From Mycolicibacterium psychrotolerans (lineage in GTDB: Bacteria > Actinomycetota > Actinomycetes > Mycobacteriales > Mycobacteriaceae), in the NCBI RefSeq assembly GCF_010729305.1, contig NZ_AP022574.1, forward strand, positions 2,480,001 to 2,544,000: a stretch of DNA of 64,000 bases, given 5' to 3'. Shown here piece by piece: positions 7,096 to 14,075 of this stretch. The notes below the pieces were generated by a model that made no database searches, was not told the DNA's origin, and saw only the letters and a program-made list of their open reading frames with translations. The position numbers and the translations under genes were made by a program. Within the stretch, counting starts at the first letter, position 1. Each line of letters begins with the position of its first letter.

Positions 7096-7953
7096 CTAGC
7101 TGCCGTCGGAACCGATGTGGACCACGGACGCGGCGTGCGGGAAGGCGAAGTCCAGTCGCATCACGCACCGCACGGCGAGGCTGTCGGAGCCGAAGAAGAA
7201 GCTCGGGTCGACCTGCAGGTCAACGTCTTTGCGCAGCACCACGAACACCTTCGAGCGGTCGTATGCCCACACCTCGTCGTCGTCGAGCGCGGTGTCCGGT
7301 GTGGTCCACAGCCTCACGCCGAGGAGCTGGCGCTCGATGCGCTGCGTCGCGCCGGTCGCCAGGTTCGGGCTCAGCAGGGGCTCGTTGGAGCCGCTGGCCT
7401 TCTTCAGCTTGGACAGCGCCAGCACGGTGGAGGCGTTCGCCACGAACGCGGTCGGCGTCGAGCCGGTCTGCTCGATCAGGCTGATGGCCTCGGCGAAGTC
7501 GTCGGCGTTGGCGTAGGAGCCGCCCGGCACAGCGCCTGCGGTGCCGATCAGCGACGCCAGGCCTGCCGGGCCCTTCGGTGTCGAGGCGGCGAACCAGGCC
7601 TGGTCGATCTTGCGTGCCATGTCGCGGGCCACGCTCGCGCCGACCAGAGCGGTCGCCTCGGGTGAGCTGTCCTCGGCCAGCTCTCGTGACACCTTCGTCA
7701 GCGACGCGATCTTCTTCGGGCGGGCGACCAGCTCGTCGACCGTCGGGTCGGTGAGGGTGATGTCCTCGCCCTCGTTGTACCAGGCCGTTCCGGCGTCGTC
7801 GGTGACGACAGGGAAGCGGAACTCAGCCGAGCTGGTGGGGACGACGGTCGCCGTCGACATCGCGACCGAGGCTTCCTGGGTGGGTTGAACGATGAGTGCG
7901 TGGACCTCTTCAGGCTTGAGAATGCCTGCAGCACTGGAGGATAGAAACGTCAT
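7096..7953 (-). CDS. HK97-fold phage major capsid protein
   Basis: The 285-residue protein matches the HK97-type major capsid family: an N-terminal segment ILKPEEVHALIVQP, an E-loop region with FPVVTDDAGTAWYNEGEDI, the spine-helix region SRELAEDSSPEATALVGAS, and the A-domain ending in RCVMRLDFAFPHAASVV. It lacks a long N-terminal delta domain, in line with the separate scaffold-like gene just upstream. The ATG at 7953 has GGGAG seven bases before it; longer in-frame starts lack one. It would form the shell of a small or hijacked particle. No portal or terminase accompanies it. Confidence 0.88.
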   Translation of the reverse strand: MTFLSSSAAGILKPEEVHALIVQPTQEASVAMSTATVVPTSSAEFRFPVVTDDAGTAWYNEGEDITLTDPTVDELVARPKKIASLTKVSRELAEDSSPEATALVGASVARDMARKIDQAWFAASTPKGPAGLASLIGTAGAVPGGSYANADDFAEAISLIEQTGSTPTAFVANASTVLALSKLKKASGSNEPLLSPNLATGATQRIERQLLGVRLWTTPDTALDDDEVWAYDRSKVFVVLRKDVDLQVDPSFFFGSDSLAVRCVMRLDFAFPHAASVVHIGSDGS

Positions 7954-8129
7954 GTGGTGACTCCCGGTGGACCGGGCCCGGCGCATGCACAGGCCCGACG
8001 TGTGATTCACGCGAGGGCCACGGGCCGGTCGCGGTGTCCACCAGGGACATTCGTGTCAGCCGGTCGGCCACGGGCCGGTGATCGGGTGACAGATGCCAGT
8101 GTGCGGCAGGATTGCCGCGCTCACAACCC

Positions 8130-8702
8130 TCAACCGGCCTCGACGGTGCCGGTGCGGGCGCGGGTGAACACGTCGCCCCACGTCGTCGTCGAGGCGTCGT
8201 CGTCGCCCGAGGTGTCGGGTTTGCGTGCGCCGGGTGTGACGCTGCCCGCCGGGGCTGCGGCGTTCTTGCACCAGTGCGGCCTGGAGGCGGCGAGGTCGCG
8301 CACCGCCTGCGCGACGCGGACCGGGTCGACCTGCCCGGCGTCGTTGAGCAGTGAGTCCAGCGTGGCACCGCCCGCCCAGAAGTCGCGGGCGTCGATCAGC
8401 CGCGAGGAGGCGAGGCGTTCGACCTCGGCGCGGTGGTAGCTCTCGACCTGGGTGGCCAGCCGGTCCCGTTCGGCCTCGGTGTCGCGAAGCTGCCGCCTGT
8501 AGCGAGCCGCTTCGCGGTCGGCCTTCGGCTCCTCGGATTCCTCAGTTGCAGCATCGGTTTCGTCAGCCTCACTGCCGGTGCTGTCGTCGCTGTCCACGCT
8601 CGGCTCGGCGGTCGCGGAATCCGTTGCGGCAGTGGCGGTTTCACCCTCGGTCGGTTCGCCGGCGGTTTCGGAATCGGTTGCGCTGTCGGTGTTTACGGTC
8701 AT
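8130..8702 (-). CDS. Phage scaffolding-like protein
   Basis: The 190-residue product has a very acidic, Thr/Asp/Glu-rich first third, then a coiled-coil stretch (RYRRQLRDTEAERDRLATQV) and a C-terminal part with ARDFWAGGATLDSLL and a tail. This organisation, placed directly before a capsid gene, is typical of phage scaffolding proteins in actinophages. It should direct capsid assembly in the cytosol. No protease motif is seen. A gap of 176 bases separates it from the capsid start; that gap repeats the sequence GGCCACGGGCCGGT in part. Confidence 0.75.
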   Translation of the reverse strand: MTVNTDSATDSETAGEPTEGETATAATDSATAEPSVDSDDSTGSEADETDAATEESEEPKADREAARYRRQLRDTEAERDRLATQVESYHRAEVERLASSRLIDARDFWAGGATLDSLLNDAGQVDPVRVAQAVRDLAASRPHWCKNAAAPAGSVTPGARKPDTSGDDDASTTTWGDVFTRARTGTVEAG

Positions 8703-8706
8703 GGTG

Positions 8707-9048
8707 TCAGTGCCTTGCTGTGGCGGTGCGGTGTGAGAGGTCGAGCACTTCGAGGTAGTCGAAGAGCGAGCTGCGGGCGGCGTCGCAGCGCAGGCGCGGC
8801 TCGGCGTTCAGGCCGATGCGGGCCATGCCGAGGGCGATGCCGCGCACCTCGGGGTCGTCGGGCAGCAGGGCCAGGGCCCGCGTGATGGCGTCGTCGTCAC
8901 GGTCGAGGACTGCCAGCCAGAGCATCGTCATGGCGATCTTCGTGCAGAGCGGTGTCGCGGCCCGCAGTGCGGCACGCCTCGATGTAGGCGGCGCGGCGCT
9001 GCTGGGCGATGCGGGTGGGGTCGGTGTGTGGCCGTTGGTCGATGACAT
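8707..9048 (-). CDS. Small phage hypothetical protein (113 aa)
   Basis: The C-terminal two thirds look structured (TMLWLAVLDRDDDAITRAL, then LFDYLEVLDLSHR), while the first 35 residues are Pro/Ser/Ala-rich. No family was recognised. The ATG at 9048 has AAAGG upstream but makes the gene overlap its upstream neighbour by 152 bases. An internal ATG at 8931 would reduce the overlap to 35 bases. It lies four bases before the scaffold-like gene starts. Confidence 0.55.
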   Translation of the reverse strand: MSSTNGHTPTPPASPSSAAPPTSRRAALRAATPLCTKIAMTMLWLAVLDRDDDAITRALALLPDDPEVRGIALGMARIGLNAEPRLRCDAARSSLFDYLEVLDLSHRTATARH

Positions 9049-9262
9049 TTCGCCTTTCGATGATTCGTGGGGTGGGGGGTTCGATGTGCAGGCCGCTGCA
9101 CGGTGTGCAGGGGGCTTGTCTGAGGTGGCGGGTGCCGGTGGGCCGGTGGTTGTGGAAGCCTCGGCATAGCGGGCACCAGACGCGCCAGATGGTGGCGACT
9201 GAGCCGTCGGGCCGCACCCGCACTTCGATGCCGGTGACGGTCGCGGTCGGGTCGCGGCGCAT
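8897..9262 (-). CDS. Small zinc-ribbon-like phage protein (121 aa)
   Basis: The product has beta-rich ATVTGIEVRVRPDGSVATIW followed by WCPLCRGFHNH and, 15 residues on, CTPCSG, a plausible four-ligand zinc site. The C-terminal half is charged and overlaps the next gene in another frame. The ATG at 9262 lies 11 bases after GGAGG. A different frame starting at TTG 9269 also has that site at short spacing but yields a low-quality Arg/His-rich protein, so this frame is preferred. Function unknown. Confidence 0.55.
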   Translation of the reverse strand: MRRDPTATVTGIEVRVRPDGSVATIWRVWCPLCRGFHNHRPTGTRHLRQAPCTPCSGLHIEPPTPRIIERRNVIDQRPHTDPTRIAQQRRAAYIEACRTAGRDTALHEDRHDDALAGSPRP

Positions 9263-9265
9263 CGG

Positions 9266-9553
9266 TCAATCGTCCTCCTCGGTGGCGGCGACGGCGGCGA
9301 TCATGGTGCGGAGCGCACCCACGACGGCGTCCTCCCCGTGGAAACGTGCTTGCTGGTCGAGTTCCCTGTTGAGCAGGAACAGCAGCGCGGCGACGACGTG
9401 GGTGGTGCGGTGCTCGGCGGCGGCTTCGTCCAGGACCATGCCGACGCCTGATATGTCCTGGTCCCGGTACAGCAGTACGGCCTCGACGGCGCGTCGCAGG
9501 TCTGCCGCCTTGGGCACCTCCAATGAGCTCGGGTCAAATGCGTTGTCAGGCAT
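9266..9553 (-). CDS. Small acidic phage hypothetical protein (95 aa)
   Basis: A helical, acidic protein (RRAVEAVLLYRDQDISGVG, then LLFLLNRELDQQARFHG) of a type often seen in actinobacterial prophage clusters. No named family recognised. It overlaps the preceding gene by eight bases and is followed within a few bases by the next, so it belongs to the leftward operon. Confidence 0.65.
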   Translation of the reverse strand: MPDNAFDPSSLEVPKAADLRRAVEAVLLYRDQDISGVGMVLDEAAAEHRTTHVVAALLFLLNRELDQQARFHGEDAVVGALRTMIAAVAATEEDD

Positions 9554-9716
9554 GGCGTTTCCTCTCGTTAGAACACTGTGAGCTGCAGAACCTGGTGTTG
9601 CGGCGCTTCGCGTAGAAGTTGCCGCCGCAGTGCTCGCACGTCAGCAAAGCCGCCGGGGTGCTGGCGGCGAGTCGGATCACTGCGTCGCGGAGGGTGGCGT
9701 TCACCTCGTCGGTCAC
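9546..9716 (-). CDS. Very small zinc-ribbon protein (56 aa)
   Basis: The GTG at 9716 overlaps the stop of the ATPase gene (GTGA), so it is translationally coupled to it. This start is preferred to a longer frame reading upstream into the ATPase gene. The C-terminal half is a CEHCGGNFYAKRR...FCSSQC zinc ribbon, similar in type to the N-terminal finger of the repeat-containing protein starting at 5796. It may bind nucleic acid; the function is unknown. Confidence 0.7.
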   Translation of the reverse strand: MTDEVNATLRDAVIRLAASTPAALLTCEHCGGNFYAKRRNTRFCSSQCSNERKRHA

Positions 9717-11080
9717 GCGGTGTCTTCCTGCGGGGCGTCGAGCGCGGCCTTGTTGCGGGCGATCACTACGCGGCGGCAACTGATGTGTGTGTCGCCCTGG
9801 GCGGCGACGACGGGTTTGCCGCAGACGGAGCATGGAGGGCCGAAGTTGTCCTCGGGGCGGTCGGTGGCGTTGCCCTGAATCGGGCTGACAGAGTGACCGC
9901 TTCGGGCTGTGGGAGTGCCAGTGGGGCCAGTACTCATACGTTGGCCCGACTGTGCAGTGGGGCCAATCGGCTCGCCGCGTTCGTCCTGGTCAGACCCAGC
10001 TGGGCCAGTTGGGCCAGTTGGGCCAAGCCCTATAGGTGCTGTGGGCTGGTGACCCGACTGTGTATTCGACTGCGGCAGTGACCAATGCGTGCGACGCGGA
10101 AAGCCATATGACTCGGCGGCCACACCCAATTTGCTCGCCACCCTCTTGATGGTGCGTTCGGAGAACCCGGCTTTGCGGGCGGCGACCTTCACCTCGGCAG
10201 AGGGTGCCCGGCCCTCCTGCTGCAGATAGTCGTGCAGCCACTCCTGCGCCGCGTGGGGTGTGTCGCCCTCGTCTGTAGCGTCGAGCAAATCCCTCGCGCT
10301 GTGGTCACTCTCGCCCATCCACTCCACGCGAGCCACGCCACCCTCGGTGCTCACAAGCCGGTAGGTCATCGCGGGGGCGATGGCAGCGAGGTTGTTCTTG
10401 ACGGTCGCCAGCACGCGCACGTTCTCGTCGTCAGGGTGCGGTGCGACGACCATGCCGACCCGTGACGCGCCGACGATGCCGATGGAGCCGCCGCCGCGAT
10501 ACAGCGGATCGCCCTTGCCCTTGTTGAGGTGGCGCAGAAGCAGGATGGTGCAGCCGGTTTCGTCGGCGAGCCGGGCCAGCGGTGCGAGGATGCGGCGCAC
10601 GTCCTGGTCCCGGTGAGAGTCGGTCCCTGACGGCAGGTAGGCCATGAGCACGTCGACCACCAGCAACACGGCCCCGGTGTCCTCGATGAGGTCGCGCATG
10701 GCACCGATGTCGGTCAGCACCGCCATCCGCAGGTCGCCGTGCTCGCCGGGCAGCGGGACGCCGCGCACCGCGTGGACCCTGGTCGTGTCGGCGTCGGCTG
10801 CAATCAGCCTGGGAACGATGGTGTCGGCCAGGCCGTCCTCAGCCGACATCAGGATCACGTCGCCGACGATGGGGCAGCCGGTGCCGTCCGGCCAGCGACC
10901 GCCGTTGGTGACGGTCGAGGCGAACGAGAGGGCCAGCGTGGACTTTCCGACGCCGGGGTCGCCATCGAGGGTGACAACCTTGCCCCGTGGAAGATGGTGC
11001 GGCCAAAGCCATTCCACCCGTTCGGGTTTGACATTGGAGAGGGTGATGGCGTCGAAGTGAAAGCCGTTGAGGTCACTCAC
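9713..11080 (-). CDS. RepA-type AAA ATPase (replicative helicase-like, AAA_25)
   Basis: The 455-residue protein carries Walker A (LDGDPGVGKSTLAL, about residue 35-48), Walker B (LLVVDVLMAYLPSG) and the RHLNKG sensor segment typical of RecA-fold RepA helicases of plasmids and prophages. A winged-helix-like region follows (EVKVAARKAGFSERTIKRVA). After that comes a Gly-Pro-Thr-rich collagen-like tail (GLGPTGPTGPAGS) and a C-terminal Cys pair CSVCGK. It should drive replication of the excised element. GTG 11080 is inside the stop of the preceding gene (GGTGAGTGA), showing coupling. The repetitive tail is odd for the family. Confidence 0.85.
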   Translation of the reverse strand: MSDLNGFHFDAITLSNVKPERVEWLWPHHLPRGKVVTLDGDPGVGKSTLALSFASTVTNGGRWPDGTGCPIVGDVILMSAEDGLADTIVPRLIAADADTTRVHAVRGVPLPGEHGDLRMAVLTDIGAMRDLIEDTGAVLLVVDVLMAYLPSGTDSHRDQDVRRILAPLARLADETGCTILLLRHLNKGKGDPLYRGGGSIGIVGASRVGMVVAPHPDDENVRVLATVKNNLAAIAPAMTYRLVSTEGGVARVEWMGESDHSARDLLDATDEGDTPHAAQEWLHDYLQQEGRAPSAEVKVAARKAGFSERTIKRVASKLGVAAESYGFPRRTHWSLPQSNTQSGHQPTAPIGLGPTGPTGPAGSDQDERGEPIGPTAQSGQRMSTGPTGTPTARSGHSVSPIQGNATDRPEDNFGPPCSVCGKPVVAAQGDTHISCRRVVIARNKAALDAPQEDTA

Positions 11081-11630
11081 CGGCCTCACCCCGCAGGAGG
11101 GCGAGGCGGTGTCCGCACTCGGCGACAGAGGCGGCGATATGGGCGACCATCGGCACCAAGTCGGTCTCGTTCTCGGCGTAAGCGGCCGATTGCATTGCGT
11201 GTCCGGCTGATTCGATGCGGCGGCGCAGTGACCGTGCCACCACGGCGGCCCCGAGGTCACGGGCGGCCTCGGGGCACACCCTGCGTGTGGTGGCGTCGCG
11301 CAGCGCCGCGAGAACTGCGGTCGTGGGGCCGTTCGCCGGGCGTCGCATCAACTGGTCGCTGACGGTCGCCGGGCTCACGGCGCGCCCGTCGGTGCCCATC
11401 TGTCGGATCGTGGCGACGATGCGGTCGGCGGGTGGGTCGAGGTCGTCATCGACGACCAGGCGCAAGACGGCCTGGTCTCCACCCCACAGCAGCGCACAGA
11501 TTAGGTCGAGGCCTACGTCGAGCCTGGGGGCGTCGGTATGCGGCGGTAGGCTGAGCGCGCTTCGGGGAGAAGCCGGGGCGGCACCGACGCAGGTGCCCCC
11601 CCTCAGCGTTTCAGCCGCCCTAGGCGACAC
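11073..11630 (-). CDS. DnaB N-terminal-like protein (replication accessory)
   Basis: The 185-residue product has an Ala-rich start, then LDLICALLWGGDQAVLRLVVDDDL, resembling the helical N-terminal domain of DnaB-type helicases, with later helices (LGAAVVARSLRRRIESAGHAM). It lacks an ATPase core. Placed directly before the RepA-type ATPase and overlapping it by eight bases, it is likely its partner or loader. Its GTG overlaps the stop of the upstream HTH gene (GTGTCGCCTAG). Family assignment is by resemblance only. Confidence 0.65.
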   Translation of the reverse strand: MSPRAAETLRGGTCVGAAPASPRSALSLPPHTDAPRLDVGLDLICALLWGGDQAVLRLVVDDDLDPPADRIVATIRQMGTDGRAVSPATVSDQLMRRPANGPTTAVLAALRDATTRRVCPEAARDLGAAVVARSLRRRIESAGHAMQSAAYAENETDLVPMVAHIAASVAECGHRLALLRGEAGE

Positions 11631-11820
11631 CCAGCACCCCGCTGCGCATCAGGTTGTCCAGCTCGTCGAGGTCGACGCGATAGGTCTTGGGGCCGATCCG
11701 GTAGACGGGCAGCTTCCCGGCTGCGATGAGGCCGCGCAGCGTGCGCACCGAGCAGCCCGCATACTCGGCTGCCTGTGTGACGTTGACCCGGCGGGGTCGC
11801 TGATAGGTGACGGGCGGCAT
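11620..11820 (-). CDS. xis: Excisionase-like HTH protein
   Basis: The 66-residue protein is an excisionase/MerR-type winged helix: VNVTQAAEYAGCSVRTLRGL then LPVYRIGPKTYRVDLDELD. The ATG at 11820 follows AGAGGAG at good spacing; a longer frame to 11910 lacks one. It is the first gene of the leftward operon and lies near attR, so it may act as recombination directionality factor, as operon regulator, or both. Confidence 0.82.
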   Translation of the reverse strand: MPPVTYQRPRRVNVTQAAEYAGCSVRTLRGLIAAGKLPVYRIGPKTYRVDLDELDNLMRSGVLGVA

Positions 11821-11938
11821 GTGAACTCTCCTCTGGTGTACCGAGCGACCGCCGTGGCCGCTGTTTGCTCTCCAATTGCCAATGACACCAGTGAAATTCG
11901 TTGCTCGCAAGGCTCTTCGTGGTCAGCTAGCAGGCATT

Positions 11939-11957
11939 ACCGTGTATGTCACACGGT
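11939..11957. promoter_or_regulatory. Inverted repeat upstream of the leftward operon (candidate operator)
   Basis: ACCGTGTATGTCACACGGT has perfect 7-base arms with a 5-base spacer, about 120 bp upstream of the excisionase-like gene. It could bind a repressor of the element. No promoter hexamers near it are clear enough to call. Confidence 0.5.
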
Positions 11958-11971
11958 GTGGGAAGAGAACG

Positions 11972-12052
11972 GTTATCCACAGGGTGGGGTTAGCTGTAAG
12001 GCATTACAGACCGGTCGGGGGAGCGACTGAACGCGAGACGGCTGTGGATAAC
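11972..12052. other. Candidate replication origin: two inverted DnaA boxes
   Basis: GTTATCCACAG (11972-11982) and its exact complement CTGTGGATAAC (12042-12052) form an inverted pair. Each contains a consensus DnaA box TTATCCACA. A smaller inverted repeat, CTGTAAGGCATTACAG, lies between them. The region is the 427-bp non-coding head (11821-12247) of an operon encoding a RepA-type helicase and a DnaB-N-like protein. Origin function is inferred. Confidence 0.55.
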
Positions 12053-12190
12053 TGAGGGGTGGCTCGCAGGGCCAGCGGAGCGCAGTGGCGGCCAAATTGG
12101 TGGCCCGGCAAAGGGCCGCGTCAGCGCGCCGGTGAGGGTCTCGGGCCAGCAAACATAGGAGGCCGTTTCGGCGGCCATCGTGATCGGTCG

Positions 12191-12204
12191 CAGATCGTGC
12201 AGAG
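12191..12204. repeat. Putative integrase arm-type site near attR
   Basis: CAGATCGTGCAGAG matches 2368-2381 exactly and lies 43 bp from the right core. See the tandem sites near attL. Confidence 0.55.
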
Positions 12205-12247
12205 CCCAACGGGATTCAGGAATTGCAGGCTGACCTGCAGGTTCGTG

Positions 12248-12269
12248 GGTGCCCCCGGCAGGATTCGAA
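12248..12269. repeat. attR core inside tRNA-Arg
   Basis: Identical to 2228-2249; forms the T-arm and acceptor 3' half of the intact tRNA gene, so integration leaves the tRNA functional. Confidence 0.88.
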
Positions 12270-12322
12270 CCTGCGGCCTTCTGCTCCGGAGGCAGACGCT
12301 CTATCCCCTGAGCTACGGGGGC
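12250..12322 (-). tRNA. tRNA-Arg, anticodon CCG
   Basis: A complete 73-nt cloverleaf reads leftward: 7-bp acceptor stem (GCCCCCG with CGGGGGC), D-arm GCTC-loop-GAGC, anticodon loop CTCCGGA (anticodon CCG, codon CGG), and T-arm GCAGG TTCGAAT CCTGC. CCA is not encoded. It is the integration site; its 3' third now comes from the element. argS, the enzyme that charges it, starts 100 bp away in the opposite direction. Confidence 0.95.
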
Positions 12323-12422
12323 GCATGATGAGACTGCGCCATTCGGGCGTCGCTAGCGTAGCGCATCCACGAGGGGAAACGGATTCGGGTCGGGAAGGCC
12401 CCAGACCATAGGATGGTCCCTC

Positions 12423-14075
12423 GTGACCCCCGCCGATCTGGCCGAGCTGCTCCGCAGCACCGCTGCCGCGGTGCTCGACGCGCACGGCCTAGACTCCTCC
12501 GCGCTGCCGGCCACCGTGACCGTGGAGCGCCCGCGCAATCCCGAGCACGGCGACTACGCCACCAACCTGGCTCTGCAGCTCGGCAAGAAGGTCGGCGCCA
12601 ACCCCCGCGAGCTGGCCGACTGGCTGGCCGCCGCGCTGGCCGAGCAGGCCGGCATCGCGGCGGCCGAGACCGCCGGGCCCGGGTTCGTCAATCTGCGCAT
12701 CGAGGCCTCGGCGCAGAACGTCCTGGTCGGCGACGTCATCGCCGCCGGTACGGGCTACGGCACGTCCGCCGAGCTGAGCGGGCGCAAGGTCAACCTGGAG
12801 TTCGTCTCGGCCAATCCGACCGGTCCCATCCACATCGGCGGCACCCGGTGGGCGGCGGTCGGCGACGCGCTGGGCCGGCTGCTCAGCACGCAGGGCGCCG
12901 AGGTGGTACGGGAGTACTACTTCAACGACCACGGCGCGCAGATCGACCGGTTCACGAATTCGTTGATCGCCGCCGCGAAGGGCGAACCGGCACCCGAGGA
13001 CGGCTACGCCGGCTCCTACATCGGCGACATCGCCGCGCAGGTGCTCGCCAAGGAACCCGACGCGCTGAGTCTTCCCGCCGAGCAGATGCGGGAGACCTTC
13101 CGCGCGATCGGCGTGAACCTGATGTTCGACCACATCAAGGCTTCGCTGCACGAGTTCGGCACCGACTTCGACGTCTACACCCACGAAGACTCGATGCACA
13201 CCTCCGGCCGGGTGGATCAGGCCATCGCGAAGCTGCGGGAGAACGGCTCCATCTACGAAGCCGACGGCGCGGTGTGGCTGCGCACCACCGACTACGGCGA
13301 CGACAAGGACCGCGTGGTCATCAAGAGCGACGGCCAGCCGGCCTACATCGCCGGTGACCTCGCCTACTTCCTGGACAAGCGCCAGCGCGGCTTCGATCTG
13401 TGCATCTACATGCTCGGCGCCGACCACCACGGCTACATCGCGCGGCTCAAGGCCGCCGCGGCGGCGCTCGGCGACGATCCCGACACCGTCGAGGTGCTCA
13501 TCGGCCAGATGGTCAACCTCGTCCGTGACGGCCAGCCCGTCCGGATGAGCAAGCGGGCCGGCACCGTGATCACCCTCGACGACCTGGTCGAGGCGATCGG
13601 CGTCGACGCCGCTCGTTATGCCCTGATCCGCAGTTCGGTCGACACCCCGATCGACATCGACCTCGCGCTGTGGTCGTCGGCATCAGCCGAAAACCCGGTC
13701 TACTACGTGCAATACGCGCACGCCCGGCTCTGCGCGCTGGCCCGCAACGCCGCCGAGCTGGGCATCGCGCCCGACACCGCGCACCTCGACCTGCTGACCC
13801 ACGACAAGGAAGGCACGCTGATCCGAAACATCGGCGAGTTCCCGCGGGTGCTCGCCACCGCCGCGGCCTTGCGTGAACCGCACCGGGTGTCGCGCTATCT
13901 CGAGGATCTCGCAGGCGACTATCACCGCTTCTACGACTCCTGCCGTGTCCTTCCGCAGGGCGACGAGGAGCCCGGTGAGCTGCATGCGGCGCGGCTGGCA
14001 TTGTGCACGGCCACCCGCCAGGTCATCGCCAACGGACTGGGCATCCTCGGCGTCAGCGCCCCGGAGCGGATGTGA
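12423..14075 (+). CDS. argS: Arginyl-tRNA synthetase
   Basis: Class I aminoacyl-tRNA synthetase that ligates arginine to tRNA-Arg in the cytosol. The 550-residue protein has an N-terminal Add1-type domain, the HIGH-type motif HIGG at residues 137-140, the KMSKS-type motif MSKR at 375-378, and a C-terminal helical DALR anticodon-binding domain ending in [21 protein letters not shown]. The length matches M. tuberculosis ArgS. GTG at 12423 is the start. The stop overlaps the lysA start by four bases, so the two are translationally coupled. Confidence 0.97.
   Translation: MTPADLAELLRSTAAAVLDAHGLDSSALPATVTVERPRNPEHGDYATNLALQLGKKVGANPRELADWLAAALAEQAGIAAAETAGPGFVNLRIEASAQNVLVGDVIAAGTGYGTSAELSGRKVNLEFVSANPTGPIHIGGTRWAAVGDALGRLLSTQGAEVVREYYFNDHGAQIDRFTNSLIAAAKGEPAPEDGYAGSYIGDIAAQVLAKEPDALSLPAEQMRETFRAIGVNLMFDHIKASLHEFGTDFDVYTHEDSMHTSGRVDQAIAKLRENGSIYEADGAVWLRTTDYGDDKDRVVIKSDGQPAYIAGDLAYFLDKRQRGFDLCIYMLGADHHGYIARLKAAAAALGDDPDTVEVLIGQMVNLVRDGQPVRMSKRAGTVITLDDLVEAIGVDAARYALIRSSVDTPIDIDLALWSSASAENPVYYVQYAHARLCALARNAAELGIAPDTAHLDLLTHDKEGTLIRNIGEFPRVLATAAALREPHRVSRYLEDLAGDYHRFYDSCRVLPQGDEEPGELHAARLALCTATRQVIANGLGILGVSAPERM

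Larger units (their letters stand above)
2228..12269. mobile_element. Integrated phage-satellite-like / phiRv2-like element in tRNA-Arg(CCG)
   Basis: A 22-bp identical direct repeat (2228-2249 and 12248-12269) bounds about 10 kb. The right copy forms the 3' end of an intact tRNA-Arg gene and the left copy is a displaced tRNA 3' end. Inside are a tyrosine integrase, an HTH excisionase-like protein, replication proteins, a scaffold-like protein, an HK97-type capsid protein and two HNH proteins. Terminase large subunit, portal, tail and lysis genes are not found. Similar size and content are known for M. tuberculosis phiRv1 and phiRv2 and for capsid-encoding phage satellites. Integration between tRNA-Arg and its downstream neighbour is seen directly; the satellite lifestyle is inferred. 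Confidence 0.88.

Noticed and set aside
8928..9269. Alternative minus-strand frame with TTG start
   Set aside because: The start has a ribosome binding site, but the protein is Arg/His/Pro-rich with no structure; the overlapping frame with a zinc-ribbon is better.
12059..12328. A plus-strand reading frame ending in GAPGRIRTCGLLLRRQ
   Set aside because: This is the well-known false protein made by reading across a tRNA gene on the opposite strand; it covers tRNA-Arg and the attR region.
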